Positions 15,016-22,893 of a stretch of 64,000 nucleotides of DNA are shown piece after piece. The notes below the pieces were generated by a model. That model was given only the letters and a program-made list of their open reading frames with translations. It did no database searches and was not told the DNA's origin. Made by a program: the position numbers and the translations under genes. The first letter of the stretch is position 1; the number at the start of each line of letters is the position of its first letter. The stretch comes from Pseudomonadota bacterium (GTDB taxonomy: Bacteria; Pseudomonadota; Alphaproteobacteria; Rhizobiales; Xanthobacteraceae), in assembly GCA_023451825.1 (NCBI GenBank), contig JAEXYA010000029.1, positions 124,001 through 188,000 on the forward strand, written 5' to 3'.

Positions 15016-16665
15016 CTACCGCACCGGCCTTGCCAGTGCGCCTGTGCGCCCGCGCTCGGTCATGTCGATCACGGTCTCCAGCGGCGCCGTGAGCTCATAC
15101 ACATACGAGACCTCGCTGAAATAGCGTTTCGCCTTGCCGCCGAGTGCTTCCGGCGCGACGCGGTCGAGCAGCACGACGCCGAAATCGGAATCGCCGCGCC
15201 GCGTTTTCTCCGACGTGTTGAACTCTTCCCAGCGGAAGTAGAACTGCTCGCCGTTTTCTCCAGTCGTGATTTCCCAATGCGCGACGATGTTCGGATGCTT
15301 GCCGACCAGCGACAGCCCTTCATCGGAATGCGAAGCCAGTTCGAAGAACAGCAGCGCAAGACTCTGGGCCGCACGCGAACTGACGCTGATATCAGGCCCT
15401 TCCACCGCGATGCGATCCGCATGCGGAATGGCGCGCGCCTCGAACAGGCCCTTCAGCGGCACGCCCTGCCACTGGCTTTCGCTGAGCAACGAGACCACAT
15501 GCGACATCGCATGGATGCGGCCGATCAGGAGATCGCGGGCGCTGTCCATGTCGGAGCCGTGGCGCAGCGTACGCGTCACGATGGACTGGATCACCGCCAG
15601 AATGTTCTTCACGCGATGGTTCAGCTCATCGATGACATCGGTCAAGCGGCGCTCGAACCCGATCCGTGTCTCGACCTCGCGGCGAAGACGGATATTGCTG
15701 TAGGACACATAGGCGAACATCCCACAGATAATAGCCGTCAACGCCAGGCCGACACCGCCTACGAAAGTGGCCGTGCGCCGTGCGCGCAGATCGGTGTCCA
15801 TCTTCGGATAATAGCCGAGCGACCAATCGCGGCCACCGAAGCTGACCGTGCGCAGGATCGCCAGCGATGGACCATTGGCAATCAGCGGACGCGCGCGGAC
15901 ATTCCCATCGTCATCGGCGACGATCTCGCCGTCGGGTACGCGCGGATCCTTCAGCGCGACCGAGAACATCGACATCTCATCATTGGCCAGCATCAGCGAG
16001 CCGAGTTCATAGGAGAACGACACGAAGCCGGCCGCTGTGGAGCTTCCTTCGGGCACCACCGGCGTCACCAGCACGACCCCGAGCGGACCATTCTCCCGCT
16101 GCAGCGCTGTCGGATCGGACGCCACCGGACGCCCCTCCTGATCGGCACGGGCGATCGTCGGGCCCATGACGCGCGAATTGTTGAGCGCACGGCCGGCGAA
16201 GCCTTCGGTCACCGAATTGCGCGGCTCGAGATCCATCAAGACGTCGAGCGGTTTGCTGCGCATCTCGGCATCGAGCGGCAGATCGTCGAAATTACGGATC
16301 GTGGGATTGCGATAGCCGGCTGCGGAGAGATCGGCGGCAGCGCCGGGAAACTCGCTCGGCTGCAGACGCGCGATCCAGCCGGCCAACACGAAATCGGTCT
16401 TGAAGGCATAGATCGACGCCCGCAGCGGTTTCAGCATGTCCGCTTTCATGACCGTCGGCGAGCGAAACAGGCCGGCCGCCACCCGGGCCAGCAGTTCGCG
16501 CTCGGTGAGACGCTCCTGCACGAGGCTGGCATGGATATCCACGCCGCGCGCCAGCGCGATATTCTCGATCGCCAGTTCCTGATCATGCACGCGATAGGCC
16601 GCGAAGCCGGACAAGCCAGCTCCGATCAATGCCAATAACGCGATAATGAAACCCAGCCGGACCAC
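15016..16665 (-). CDS. HWE/HisKA_2-type membrane sensor histidine kinase, probable general stress kinase
   Basis: A 549-residue sensor kinase. An N-terminal membrane helix (about 5-25) is followed by a periplasmic domain of about 270 residues that looks like a CHASE sensor (ALARGVDIHASLVQERLTER; SFSYELGSLML), then a second helix (about 300-322). The cytoplasmic part has the phosphoacceptor box DELNHRVKNILAVIQSI with His350, typical of the HWE/HisKA_2 class that feeds PhyR proteins. The ATP-binding part is short and diverged: ELASHSDEGLSLVG replaces the usual N-box and the glycine-rich motif is weak. Neighbourhood makes it the candidate PhyR kinase. Start is GTG. Confidence 0.92.
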   Translation of the reverse strand: MVRLGFIIALLALIGAGLSGFAAYRVHDQELAIENIALARGVDIHASLVQERLTERELLARVAAGLFRSPTVMKADMLKPLRASIYAFKTDFVLAGWIARLQPSEFPGAAADLSAAGYRNPTIRNFDDLPLDAEMRSKPLDVLMDLEPRNSVTEGFAGRALNNSRVMGPTIARADQEGRPVASDPTALQRENGPLGVVLVTPVVPEGSSTAAGFVSFSYELGSLMLANDEMSMFSVALKDPRVPDGEIVADDDGNVRARPLIANGPSLAILRTVSFGGRDWSLGYYPKMDTDLRARRTATFVGGVGLALTAIICGMFAYVSYSNIRLRREVETRIGFERRLTDVIDELNHRVKNILAVIQSIVTRTLRHGSDMDSARDLLIGRIHAMSHVVSLLSESQWQGVPLKGLFEARAIPHADRIAVEGPDISVSSRAAQSLALLFFELASHSDEGLSLVGKHPNIVAHWEITTGENGEQFYFRWEEFNTSEKTRRGDSDFGVVLLDRVAPEALGGKAKRYFSEVSYVYELTAPLETVIDMTERGRTGALARPVR

Positions 16666-16850
16666 GCGCCCACTCGGAATGTGAGAAAAACTGCCGGTTC
16701 AGCGGCCTGGAGTATGCAAATCACGTCAGGGGAAAATAGTTCCCAAAATCTGGAACTTTCTTACACCGCCAGGCGGCGCCGGCAAACAGGCTTAAGAGAT
16801 TGCTTACAGCGCAATCCCCGCGTGTCGCGGGGCCAACTTATGCGCGAATG

Positions 16851-17480
16851 TCAGGCCACGACCTTCGCCTTCAGCCCGCCCTTGGTCTCGATGAAGGTGA
16901 TGATGGTCTCAAGCCCCGCCTGGGCTTTCATATTGGTCATCACGAACGGCCTGACGCCGCGCATCCGCCTGGCGTCGGTGTCCATCTTCTCCAGCGACGC
17001 GCCGACATGGGGCGCGAGATCGACCTTGTTGATCACGAGGAGATCGGACCGCGTGATGCCGGGACCGCCCTTGGAGGGGATCTTGTCGCCGGCCGAGACG
17101 TCGATGACATAAATGGTGATATCGGCGAGCTCCGGCGAAAACGTCGCGGCGAGATTGTCGCCGCCTGATTCGACGAGCACCAGATCGAGGTTTGGGAATT
17201 TCGCGCGCATGTCGGCGATGGCGGCGAGGTTCATCGAGGCGTCTTCGCGGATCGCCGTATGCGGGCAGCCGCCGGTCTCGACGCCGGCGATGCGATCCGG
17301 CGTCAATGAGCCCGAGCGGACGAGATACTCGGCATCCCACTTGGTGTAGATGTCGTTGGTGATGGCCGCGATGTCATAGCGCTCGCGCATGGTCTTGCAG
17401 AGCAGATCCATCAGCGCCGTCTTGCCGGAGCCGACCGGACCACCGATGCCGACGCGGAGGGGACCGTGAGAGGTGGACAT
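16851..17480 (-). CDS. ureG: Urease accessory GTPase UreG
   Basis: A 209-residue SIMIBI GTPase that delivers nickel to the urease apoenzyme within the UreDFG complex. The P-loop GIGGPVGSGKTALMD (Lys20), the nickel-binding Cys72-Pro-His74 motif (ETGGCPHTAIRED), the LVESGGDNLAATFSPELAD block and the guanine-specificity motif NKVDLAPHVG are all intact. Length is normal. It is the last gene of the urt-ure operon; the 168-bp gap from ureF contains a palindromic repeat. Confidence 0.98.
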   Translation of the reverse strand: MSTSHGPLRVGIGGPVGSGKTALMDLLCKTMRERYDIAAITNDIYTKWDAEYLVRSGSLTPDRIAGVETGGCPHTAIREDASMNLAAIADMRAKFPNLDLVLVESGGDNLAATFSPELADITIYVIDVSAGDKIPSKGGPGITRSDLLVINKVDLAPHVGASLEKMDTDARRMRGVRPFVMTNMKAQAGLETIITFIETKGGLKAKVVA

Positions 17481-17515
17481 GTCAGTTGCTCGCTGGGTTG
17501 AGGGTTAAACTCGAT

Positions 17516-17631
17516 GTCATCCCGGCGAACGCCGGGATCCATAGCCTCTGTCGGTTGTGATGTGACGCCACAGGCTGCGGCGCGTCAAAGCACTGACAGC
17601 GTGTATGGGTCCCGGCGTTCGCCGGGACGAC
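17516..17631. repeat. Palindromic repeat in the ureF-ureG gap (cggcgaacgccggga family)
   Basis: Ends are inverted copies: gtcatcccggcgaacgccgg at the left and ccggcgttcgccgggacgac at the right. The same family occurs at 25597-25714. It occupies most of the intergenic gap inside the operon. Confidence 0.8.
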
Positions 17632-17648
17632 AGGAGAGTGTGATGCCA

Positions 17649-18389
17649 TCATGACCGAAAGAGCCGCGTATATTGCGTCTCATGACGCATGCTGGCGATG
17701 TCGGCACGGAAGGTCGCGCTGCCGAGATCATCGAGCGCGGCCGCCATCGCGCGACGGCCGGTGTCGACGACCACGGGCTCCAGCGCCGCCAGCACACGCT
17801 GGCTGTCGGTCTGACCGAGCGGCACCAGGCGCGCACCGGCGGAGATCCAGTTCGAGACCACGGCGTGAAAGAACGCATGCATGGTCGGCCCGAGCGCCAC
17901 GCCATGGGCTGCGCTCACGAGACCGACGGCGACGGGATAGACGACCGGGCCATCACACGCCGTGATGAGTTTTTGCAGCTCCGCATGTGGCCAGGCATTG
18001 AGCGAGATGTCGATGAAGGCTTTCCCTTGCGTGGATGTCTCCAGCAGGCGTTCCTTCGATGGCGCGAAGGCGCTGGCGAGTTCGGCAACATCGCGCAGTG
18101 CCGTGTCGTCGCCCGCGGTGGCCGCGCGATGGATATGCGCGAGGAAAACGCCATCGCAAAAACCACCGCCATCGGACAGCATGGCCGACAGCCAGCCCTG
18201 CAGCGAGGCGGCATCGGTGATGTCGCTGGCCTCGACCGCCCATTCGATGCCGCTGGAATAGGAGAAGGCGCCGACCGGGAAGGACGGCGACAGCCACGTC
18301 ATCAGCCGATAAAGCGCCGCGCCTTCATCGACGGAGAGCTGCATCGGCTCGGCCAGTGATATGTCGCCGGCCGGCTTACTTGTGGCCAT
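17649..18389 (-). CDS. ureF: Urease accessory protein UreF
   Basis: A 246-residue UreF, which bridges UreD and UreG and gates GTP-dependent nickel transfer. Family motifs are LMTWLSPSFPVGAFSYSSGI, GFCDGVFLAHIHRA and YPVAVGLVSAAHGVALGPTM. The start is taken as the ATG at 18389, which overlaps the ureE stop by 14 bases; 18344 is an alternative. The frame stays open to 18602, but that part is the opposite register of the His-codon-rich ureE tail and reads as Met/Ile/Thr repeats, so it is not part of the protein. Confidence 0.95.
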   Translation of the reverse strand: MATSKPAGDISLAEPMQLSVDEGAALYRLMTWLSPSFPVGAFSYSSGIEWAVEASDITDAASLQGWLSAMLSDGGGFCDGVFLAHIHRAATAGDDTALRDVAELASAFAPSKERLLETSTQGKAFIDISLNAWPHAELQKLITACDGPVVYPVAVGLVSAAHGVALGPTMHAFFHAVVSNWISAGARLVPLGQTDSQRVLAALEPVVVDTGRRAMAAALDDLGSATFRADIASMRHETQYTRLFRS

Positions 18390-19023
18390 GAGCATGGGAA
18401 TGCCCGTGATGGCCATGGTCGTGACCGCAGTTCTCGTCGTGGACGTGGCCGTGATCGTGGCCGCAATTCTCGTCATGCACATGGCCGTGATCGTGCTTGC
18501 CGTGGGCATGATGATCGTGACTGCAGCCATGATGATGATCATGATGACCGTGGCCATGATCGTGATGACCATGGGCGCGCGGCGCCTCATGCGGGGCGGC
18601 ATAGGCGCCGCCTTCCGGATCGAACGGCGCCTCGATCTCGATGACGCGGGCGCCGAGCCCCTTCACCATTTCCTCGATGACATGATCGCGGCGAATGCGC
18701 AGGCCCTTGGCCATGATCTGCGTCGGCAGATGGCGATTGCCGAGGTGCCAGGCGAGACGCACGAGATGGCCGGAATCAGTGCCGCGGATTTCGATCAGCG
18801 GCTCGGGTGCTGCAACTACCTCGACGCGGCGACCATCTTCCAGCACCAAGGCATCGCCGCCGCGCAAGGCGACGGCGTTTTCAAGATCAAGCAGGAACTC
18901 CAGTCCGCGCGTCCCCGTCATCACCATGCGGCGGCGATGGCGATCATCGAAGTCGAGCACGACGGTGTCGATGGCCGCTTCAATCCAGTTATATTGGCCG
19001 ATAACGGCAGTCGCGCGGATCAT
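18376..19023 (-). CDS. ureE: Urease accessory protein UreE with long His-rich tail
   Basis: A 215-residue nickel metallochaperone. Residues 1-70 are the peptide-binding-like N-domain (ending near LEDGRRVEVV) and about 71-140 the metal-binding domain, with the dimer-interface His in LVRLAWHLGNRHLPTQI. From about residue 145 the tail is extremely His-rich, about 30 His in 70 residues, and includes a 12-residue tandem duplication (HDHGHVHDENCG twice). Such tails bind several nickel ions and can serve as a nickel store. The tail's repeat is also seen as DNA at 18425-18496. Confidence 0.97.
   Translation of the reverse strand: MIRATAVIGQYNWIEAAIDTVVLDFDDRHRRRMVMTGTRGLEFLLDLENAVALRGGDALVLEDGRRVEVVAAPEPLIEIRGTDSGHLVRLAWHLGNRHLPTQIMAKGLRIRRDHVIEEMVKGLGARVIEIEAPFDPEGGAYAAPHEAPRAHGHHDHGHGHHDHHHGCSHDHHAHGKHDHGHVHDENCGHDHGHVHDENCGHDHGHHGHSHAHGHK
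18425..18496. repeat. 36-bp tandem duplication in the ureE His-rich tail
   Basis: Units 18425-18460 and 18461-18496 match at 31 of 36 bases and encode the two HDHGHVHDENCG-type copies. In-frame unit length means copy number could change without frameshift. Confidence 0.85.
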
Positions 19024-19045
19024 GAGGTTCTCTCGTCAGTAAAGC

Positions 19046-19129
19046 CGTCATTGCGAGGAGCCCTTGCGACGAAGCAATCCAGTCTTTCTTCGTGTGGTCC
19101 TGGATTGCTTCGCTGCGCTCGCAATGACG
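19046..19129. repeat. Palindromic repeat upstream of ureE (cgtcattgcgag family)
   Basis: Inverted ends cgtcattgcgag and ctcgcaatgacg, with inner arms gaagcaatcca and tggattgcttc. Same family as 27424-27510 and 31168-31271. It fills the gap between the monooxygenase-like gene and ureE. Confidence 0.85.
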
Positions 19130-19137
19130 AGGATGGG

Positions 19138-19437
19138 TTAGCGCACCACGACATCGGCCGGGGTGATGATTTCAATCTTCGGCGGCGCTGCAAAACACTT
19201 CACGGCGACACGGCCAAACGTCTTCATATGCTCCTGAGTCCGATGCGGCACCAGGGCTTCGGCATTCTCCCACTGCTCGACGAACACCATGCGGGTCGGA
19301 TCGGTGACGCTCTCATGGAGATCATAGGCGATATTGCCCGGCTCCTTGCGGGTGGCGGCGATGCAGGCTTTGGCAGCTTCGATCAATTCGGCGCGGGTTT
19401 CGGGTTTCACGGACAAAGTGGCAACGACGTAGATCAA
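19138..19437 (-). CDS. Putative quinol monooxygenase (ABM domain) inside the urease operon
   Basis: A 99-residue single-domain protein of the antibiotic biosynthesis monooxygenase (ABM) fold, like YgiN. The dimeric alpha-beta pattern is clear: IYVVATLSVKPETRAELIEA, GNIAYDLHESVTDPTRMVFV, then EQWENAEALVPHRTQEHMK. YgiN-type proteins act on quinols; a role in urea metabolism is not known. The start is a TTG at 19437, eight bases after a GGAGG site; an ATG-led frame from 19488 would add 17 non-homologous residues. It lies between ureC and ureE on the same strand, separated on both sides by repeats. Confidence 0.88.
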   Translation of the reverse strand: MIYVVATLSVKPETRAELIEAAKACIAATRKEPGNIAYDLHESVTDPTRMVFVEQWENAEALVPHRTQEHMKTFGRVAVKCFAAPPKIEIITPADVVVR

Positions 19438-19527
19438 GGGGGAGTCCTCCCGGTTTGTTGTTGTGGCTCGATAGGCCGGGCGGGACATTAGGGGGTTACC
19501 GCGCGAGATTGAAGAGGCTCTTTCTTA

Positions 19528-19687
19528 TCCCTCCCCGGAGCGAAGCGACTGGGGAGGGTGGATCAAAGCGAGCGTTCAGCGAGCTTTGAGACGGGTGGGG
19601 TGTCTCCGCGAACGCTGACGTCACGTGGGGAGAGACCCCACCCGGCGCTACGCGCCACCCTCCCCATTCGCTGCGCTCCGGGGAGGG
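19528..19687. repeat. Intergenic palindromic repeat, copy 2
   Basis: Begins with the same 35 bases as the element at 12856 (tccctccccggagcgaagcg...) and ends with the complementary ctccggggaggga. It lies 13 bp downstream of the ureC stop, between ureC and the monooxygenase-like gene. Confidence 0.8.
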
Positions 19688-19699
19688 AAACCAGTGGCT

Positions 19700-21412
19700 T
19701 CAATACATGAAATAGCGTTGTGCCATGGGCAGCACCTCGGCGGGTTCGCAGGTGAGCAGTTCGCCGTCCGCCCTCACCTCGTAGGTTTCGGAATCGACGT
19801 CGATCTTCGGCGTGGCATCGTTGTGGATCATGCTCTTCTTCGAAATGCCGCTACGGACATTTTCCACCGCGTAGAAAGATTTCTGGATGCCGAGCTTTTC
19901 CGCCAGCCCTGACGAGGCCGCAGCGCCCGAGGTGAACACCACCGACGACTGCGTCCGCGCGCGGCCGAAGGCGCCGAACATCGGCTGGTAATGCACCGGC
20001 TGTGGTGTGGGAATGGAGGCGTTCGGATCGCCCATCGGCGCCGCGACAATGCTGCCGCCCTTGATGACGAGATCCGGCTTCACGCCGAAGAAGGCCGGCG
20101 ACCACAGAACGAGATCGGCGAGCTTGCCCGTCTCCACCGAGCCGATCAGTTTCGACACGCCGTGTGCGATGGCGGGATTGATGGTGTATTTGGCGATGTA
20201 GCGCTTGACGCGGAAATTGTCGTTGTTGCCGGTCTCGCCTTTGAGCGATCCGCGCTGCTTCTTCATCTTGTCGGCAGTCTGCCAGGTGCGGATGATGACT
20301 TCGCCGAGACGGCCCATGGCCTGCGAGTCCGACGACATCATCGAGAGCGCGCCGAGATCATGCAAAATATCTTCCGCGGCGATCGTCTCCTTGCGGATGC
20401 GGCTTTCGGCGAAAGCGAGATCTTCTGCAATCGACGGATCGAGATGGTGGCACACCATCAGCATGTCGAGATGTTCGTCGATCGTGTTGCGCGTGAACGG
20501 CCGCGTCGGATTGGTCGACGACGGCAGCACATTGGCGAGACCGGCGACCTTGATGATATCGGGCGCGTGACCACCGCCGGCGCCCTCCGTGTGGAAAGCG
20601 TGGATGGTGCGGCCCTTGAAGGCCTTGATCGTGTCCTCGACGAAGCCCGACTCGTTCAGCGTGTCGGAATGCAGCATCACCTGGATATCGTGATCGTCGG
20701 CAACGCTCAGGCAGTTGTCGATAGCGGCGGGCGTGGTGCCCCAATCCTCATGCAGCTTGAGCGCACAGGCGCCGGCCTCGATCATTTCGACGAGCGCGGC
20801 CGGCGTCGAGGCATTGCCCTTGCCGGAAATGCCGAGATTGACCGGGAAGGCATCGAAGGACTGGATCATCCGCGCAATGTGCCACGGGCCCGGCGTGCAG
20901 GTGGTGGCGAAGGTGCCATGCGACGGACCGGTGCCGCCGCCGAGCATCGAGGTGACGCCCGACATCAGCGCGTGCTCGATCTGCTGCGGGCAGATGAAAT
21001 GGATGTGGCTGTCGAAGCCGCCGGCCGTGAGGATCTTGCCTTCGCCCGCGATCACATCGGTGCCGGGGCCGACATTGATGGTGACGCCGGGCTGGATATC
21101 GGGATTGCCGGCTTTGCCGATGGCATGGATCATGCCGTCCTTGATGGCGACATCGGCTTTCACGATACCCCAGTGATCGACGATCAGCGCGTTGGTGATG
21201 ACGGTGTCCACCGCGCCCTGCGCCCGCGTCGCCTGCGACTGGCCCATGCCATCGCGGATCACCTTGCCGCCGCCGAATTTCACCTCCTCGCCATAGATGG
21301 TGAAGTCTTTCTCCACCTCGATGATGAGATCGGTATCGGCGAGGCGCACTCTGTCGCCCGTGGTCGGGCCGAACATGTCGGCATAGACTGAGCGTTTGAT
21401 CTTTACGGGCAT
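19700..21412 (-). CDS. ureC: Urease subunit alpha UreC
   Basis: The 570-residue catalytic subunit, hydrolysing urea to ammonia and carbamate at a di-nickel centre. All ligands are present: His136 and His138 (GGFDSHIHF), carbamylated Lys219 (CALKLHEDWG), His248 (QVMLHSDTLNE), His274 (HAFHTEGAGGGHAPD) and Asp362 (MMSSDSQAMGR). The flap has Cys321-His322 (MVCHHLDPSI). Numbering is two higher than in the Klebsiella enzyme. Its start lies one base after the ureB stop, so ureABC form a tight unit. Confidence 0.99.
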   Translation of the reverse strand: MPVKIKRSVYADMFGPTTGDRVRLADTDLIIEVEKDFTIYGEEVKFGGGKVIRDGMGQSQATRAQGAVDTVITNALIVDHWGIVKADVAIKDGMIHAIGKAGNPDIQPGVTINVGPGTDVIAGEGKILTAGGFDSHIHFICPQQIEHALMSGVTSMLGGGTGPSHGTFATTCTPGPWHIARMIQSFDAFPVNLGISGKGNASTPAALVEMIEAGACALKLHEDWGTTPAAIDNCLSVADDHDIQVMLHSDTLNESGFVEDTIKAFKGRTIHAFHTEGAGGGHAPDIIKVAGLANVLPSSTNPTRPFTRNTIDEHLDMLMVCHHLDPSIAEDLAFAESRIRKETIAAEDILHDLGALSMMSSDSQAMGRLGEVIIRTWQTADKMKKQRGSLKGETGNNDNFRVKRYIAKYTINPAIAHGVSKLIGSVETGKLADLVLWSPAFFGVKPDLVIKGGSIVAAPMGDPNASIPTPQPVHYQPMFGAFGRARTQSSVVFTSGAAASSGLAEKLGIQKSFYAVENVRSGISKKSMIHNDATPKIDVDSETYEVRADGELLTCEPAEVLPMAQRYFMY

Positions 21413-21413
21413 G

Positions 21414-21719
21414 TCAGAGTTTTCCCATCACATCGCCGCGGAAACCATAGACAGCCCGCTCACCGTCCAACGCGACCAGTTGCACGTCGCGGGTCTGGCC
21501 GGGCTCGAAGCGCACGGCGGTGCCGGCGGCGATATCGAGACGCATGCCGCGGGCCTGTGCGCGATCGAAGGCAAGCGCGGGATTGGTCTCGAAGAAATGA
21601 TAGTGCGAGCCGACCTGGATCGGCCGGTCGCCGGTGTTGGCAACCTGCAGCGTGATCGCCTTGCGGCCGGCATTGAGCTCGATCTCGCCGTCCTGGATGA
21701 AGAGTTCGCCGGGAATCAT
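21414..21719 (-). CDS. ureB: Urease subunit beta UreB
   Basis: A 101-residue structural subunit of urease. It begins MIPGELFIQDGEIELNAGR and contains the conserved NTGDRPIQVGSHYHFFETNP and IAAGTAVRFEPGQTRDVQLV blocks. Length is typical of the separate beta subunit in three-subunit bacterial ureases. It follows ureA by seven bases and precedes ureC by one base. Confidence 0.99.
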   Translation of the reverse strand: MIPGELFIQDGEIELNAGRKAITLQVANTGDRPIQVGSHYHFFETNPALAFDRAQARGMRLDIAAGTAVRFEPGQTRDVQLVALDGERAVYGFRGDVMGKL

Positions 21720-21726
21720 GAGCGCC

Positions 21727-22029
21727 TCACCGAATGGGTTCGTGGACGGTGACGAGCTTCGTCCCGTCCGGGAACGTTGCTTCGACCTGAATGTCGTGGA
21801 TCATCTCGGCGATCCCATCCATGCACTGCGCGCGCGTGATGACCTCGGCGCCGGATTTCATCAGCTCGGCCACCGTGCGGCCATCGCGGGCGCCTTCGAC
21901 GATGAAATCGGAGATAATCGCAATCGCCTCGGGATGATTGAGCTTGACGCCGCGCTCCAGCCGGCGGCGCGCGACCATGGCGGCCATGGAAATGAGGAGC
22001 TTGTCTTTCTCGCGAGGGGACAGGTTCAT
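21727..22029 (-). CDS. ureA: Urease subunit gamma UreA
   Basis: A 100-residue gamma subunit, starting MNLSPREKDKLLISMAAMVA, with ARRRLERGVKLNHPEAIAII and the C-terminal VEATFPDGTKLVTVHEPI. Full length. It assembles with UreB and UreC into the (alpha-beta-gamma)3 trimer. It follows ureD by 15 bases. Confidence 0.99.
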   Translation of the reverse strand: MNLSPREKDKLLISMAAMVARRRLERGVKLNHPEAIAIISDFIVEGARDGRTVAELMKSGAEVITRAQCMDGIAEMIHDIQVEATFPDGTKLVTVHEPIR

Positions 22030-22044
22030 GCTACTTCCCGATTG

Positions 22045-22872
22045 TTAGTTCAGCCACATGCGCGGCAGCATCGCACCCGATTGCGACAGCAGAGCCATCA
22101 TGTCAGCTCTTAGTTTAGCGGCATCTTGCGCACAGATGCGGGCCATTGCAAATCCGTTCCAGCAGGAGATGCCGACTTCGGTGCCAGCCTGTTCGGCAAC
22201 GGCGCGCAGACGTTCCAGCAGTGCCTCATCGCCGGGCACGATCAGCGCCGTGGCGATGGCGAGACCGCCATTGGCGATTGCGGGCTTTGCGAGTTTCGCG
22301 CCGATGTCGCCGTCGAGGCGGACATTCTCGGCGAAGACCAGCCGCCCGCCGCGGCGCAGGCGCCAGCGGTCGATGAAGGAGCCTGACCGCATCGCCTCGC
22401 CCATGGCGGTGCGGCCGAACACGACGATCTCGCACAGGACCAGCGAGGCCGTGTCGGCGAGATCGATATCGATGCTGCGGGTGGTGCGCGCCTGATCGAA
22501 CAGGATCGTCTCCTGCGGCAGCCAGCTCAGATGCGCGCCTGCCTCGGCACGCAGCGAGATATTGATCTCGGCTGCGGGACCATGGGAGCGATAGACCTTT
22601 TCCGCCGCGGCCGTGCTCATCGTGAGGCGTGTGCCTTCGCCCGCCGCGATGTCGATATCGAAGCGATCACCACCCGCCGCACCACCGGCCGTGTTGACGA
22701 ACATGGCGGTGAGGCCGTCGTCCTCCGGCGACGGGAAACGGACGCGGAGCGAGCCGGATTCATGGAGCTGGCGGCGGCGGGTGCGGCCCTCAACCAGATG
22801 AACATCGAACGTCACCGCCCCGCGGGCACGGTTGGCGGCAAAACTCGCGGATGATGCGAGGGCATCCTGCAT
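22045..22872 (-). CDS. ureD: Urease accessory protein UreD
   Basis: A 275-residue UreD (UreH) scaffold that binds the apo-urease and forms the nickel tunnel with UreF. Characteristic segments are FVNTAGGAAGGDRFDIDIAA, LTMSTAAAEKVYRSHGPAAE, LSWLPQETILFDQARTTRSI and LCEIVVFGRTAMGEAM. The ATG at 22872 has GGAG five bases upstream, so it is preferred to the GTG at 22878. It is the first urease gene after urtE (21 bp), linking urea import and hydrolysis in one unit. Confidence 0.97.
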   Translation of the reverse strand: MQDALASSASFAANRARGAVTFDVHLVEGRTRRRQLHESGSLRVRFPSPEDDGLTAMFVNTAGGAAGGDRFDIDIAAGEGTRLTMSTAAAEKVYRSHGPAAEINISLRAEAGAHLSWLPQETILFDQARTTRSIDIDLADTASLVLCEIVVFGRTAMGEAMRSGSFIDRWRLRRGGRLVFAENVRLDGDIGAKLAKPAIANGGLAIATALIVPGDEALLERLRAVAEQAGTEVGISCWNGFAMARICAQDAAKLRADMMALLSQSGAMLPRMWLN

Positions 22873-22893
22873 GGGCACTCCAGCGATAACGCC

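Noticed and set aside
16735..16765. Sigma-EcfG promoter for the histidine kinase gene
   Set aside because: GGAAC occurs on both strands, but no CGTT-like box is found 16-17 bases away.
18390..18602. 71-residue N-terminal extension of UreF
   Set aside because: It is the out-of-frame reading of the His-rich ureE tail and consists of Met/Ile/Thr runs.
19991..21391. 466-codon plus-strand open frame
   Set aside because: Antisense to ureC with all active-site residues conserved on the minus strand.
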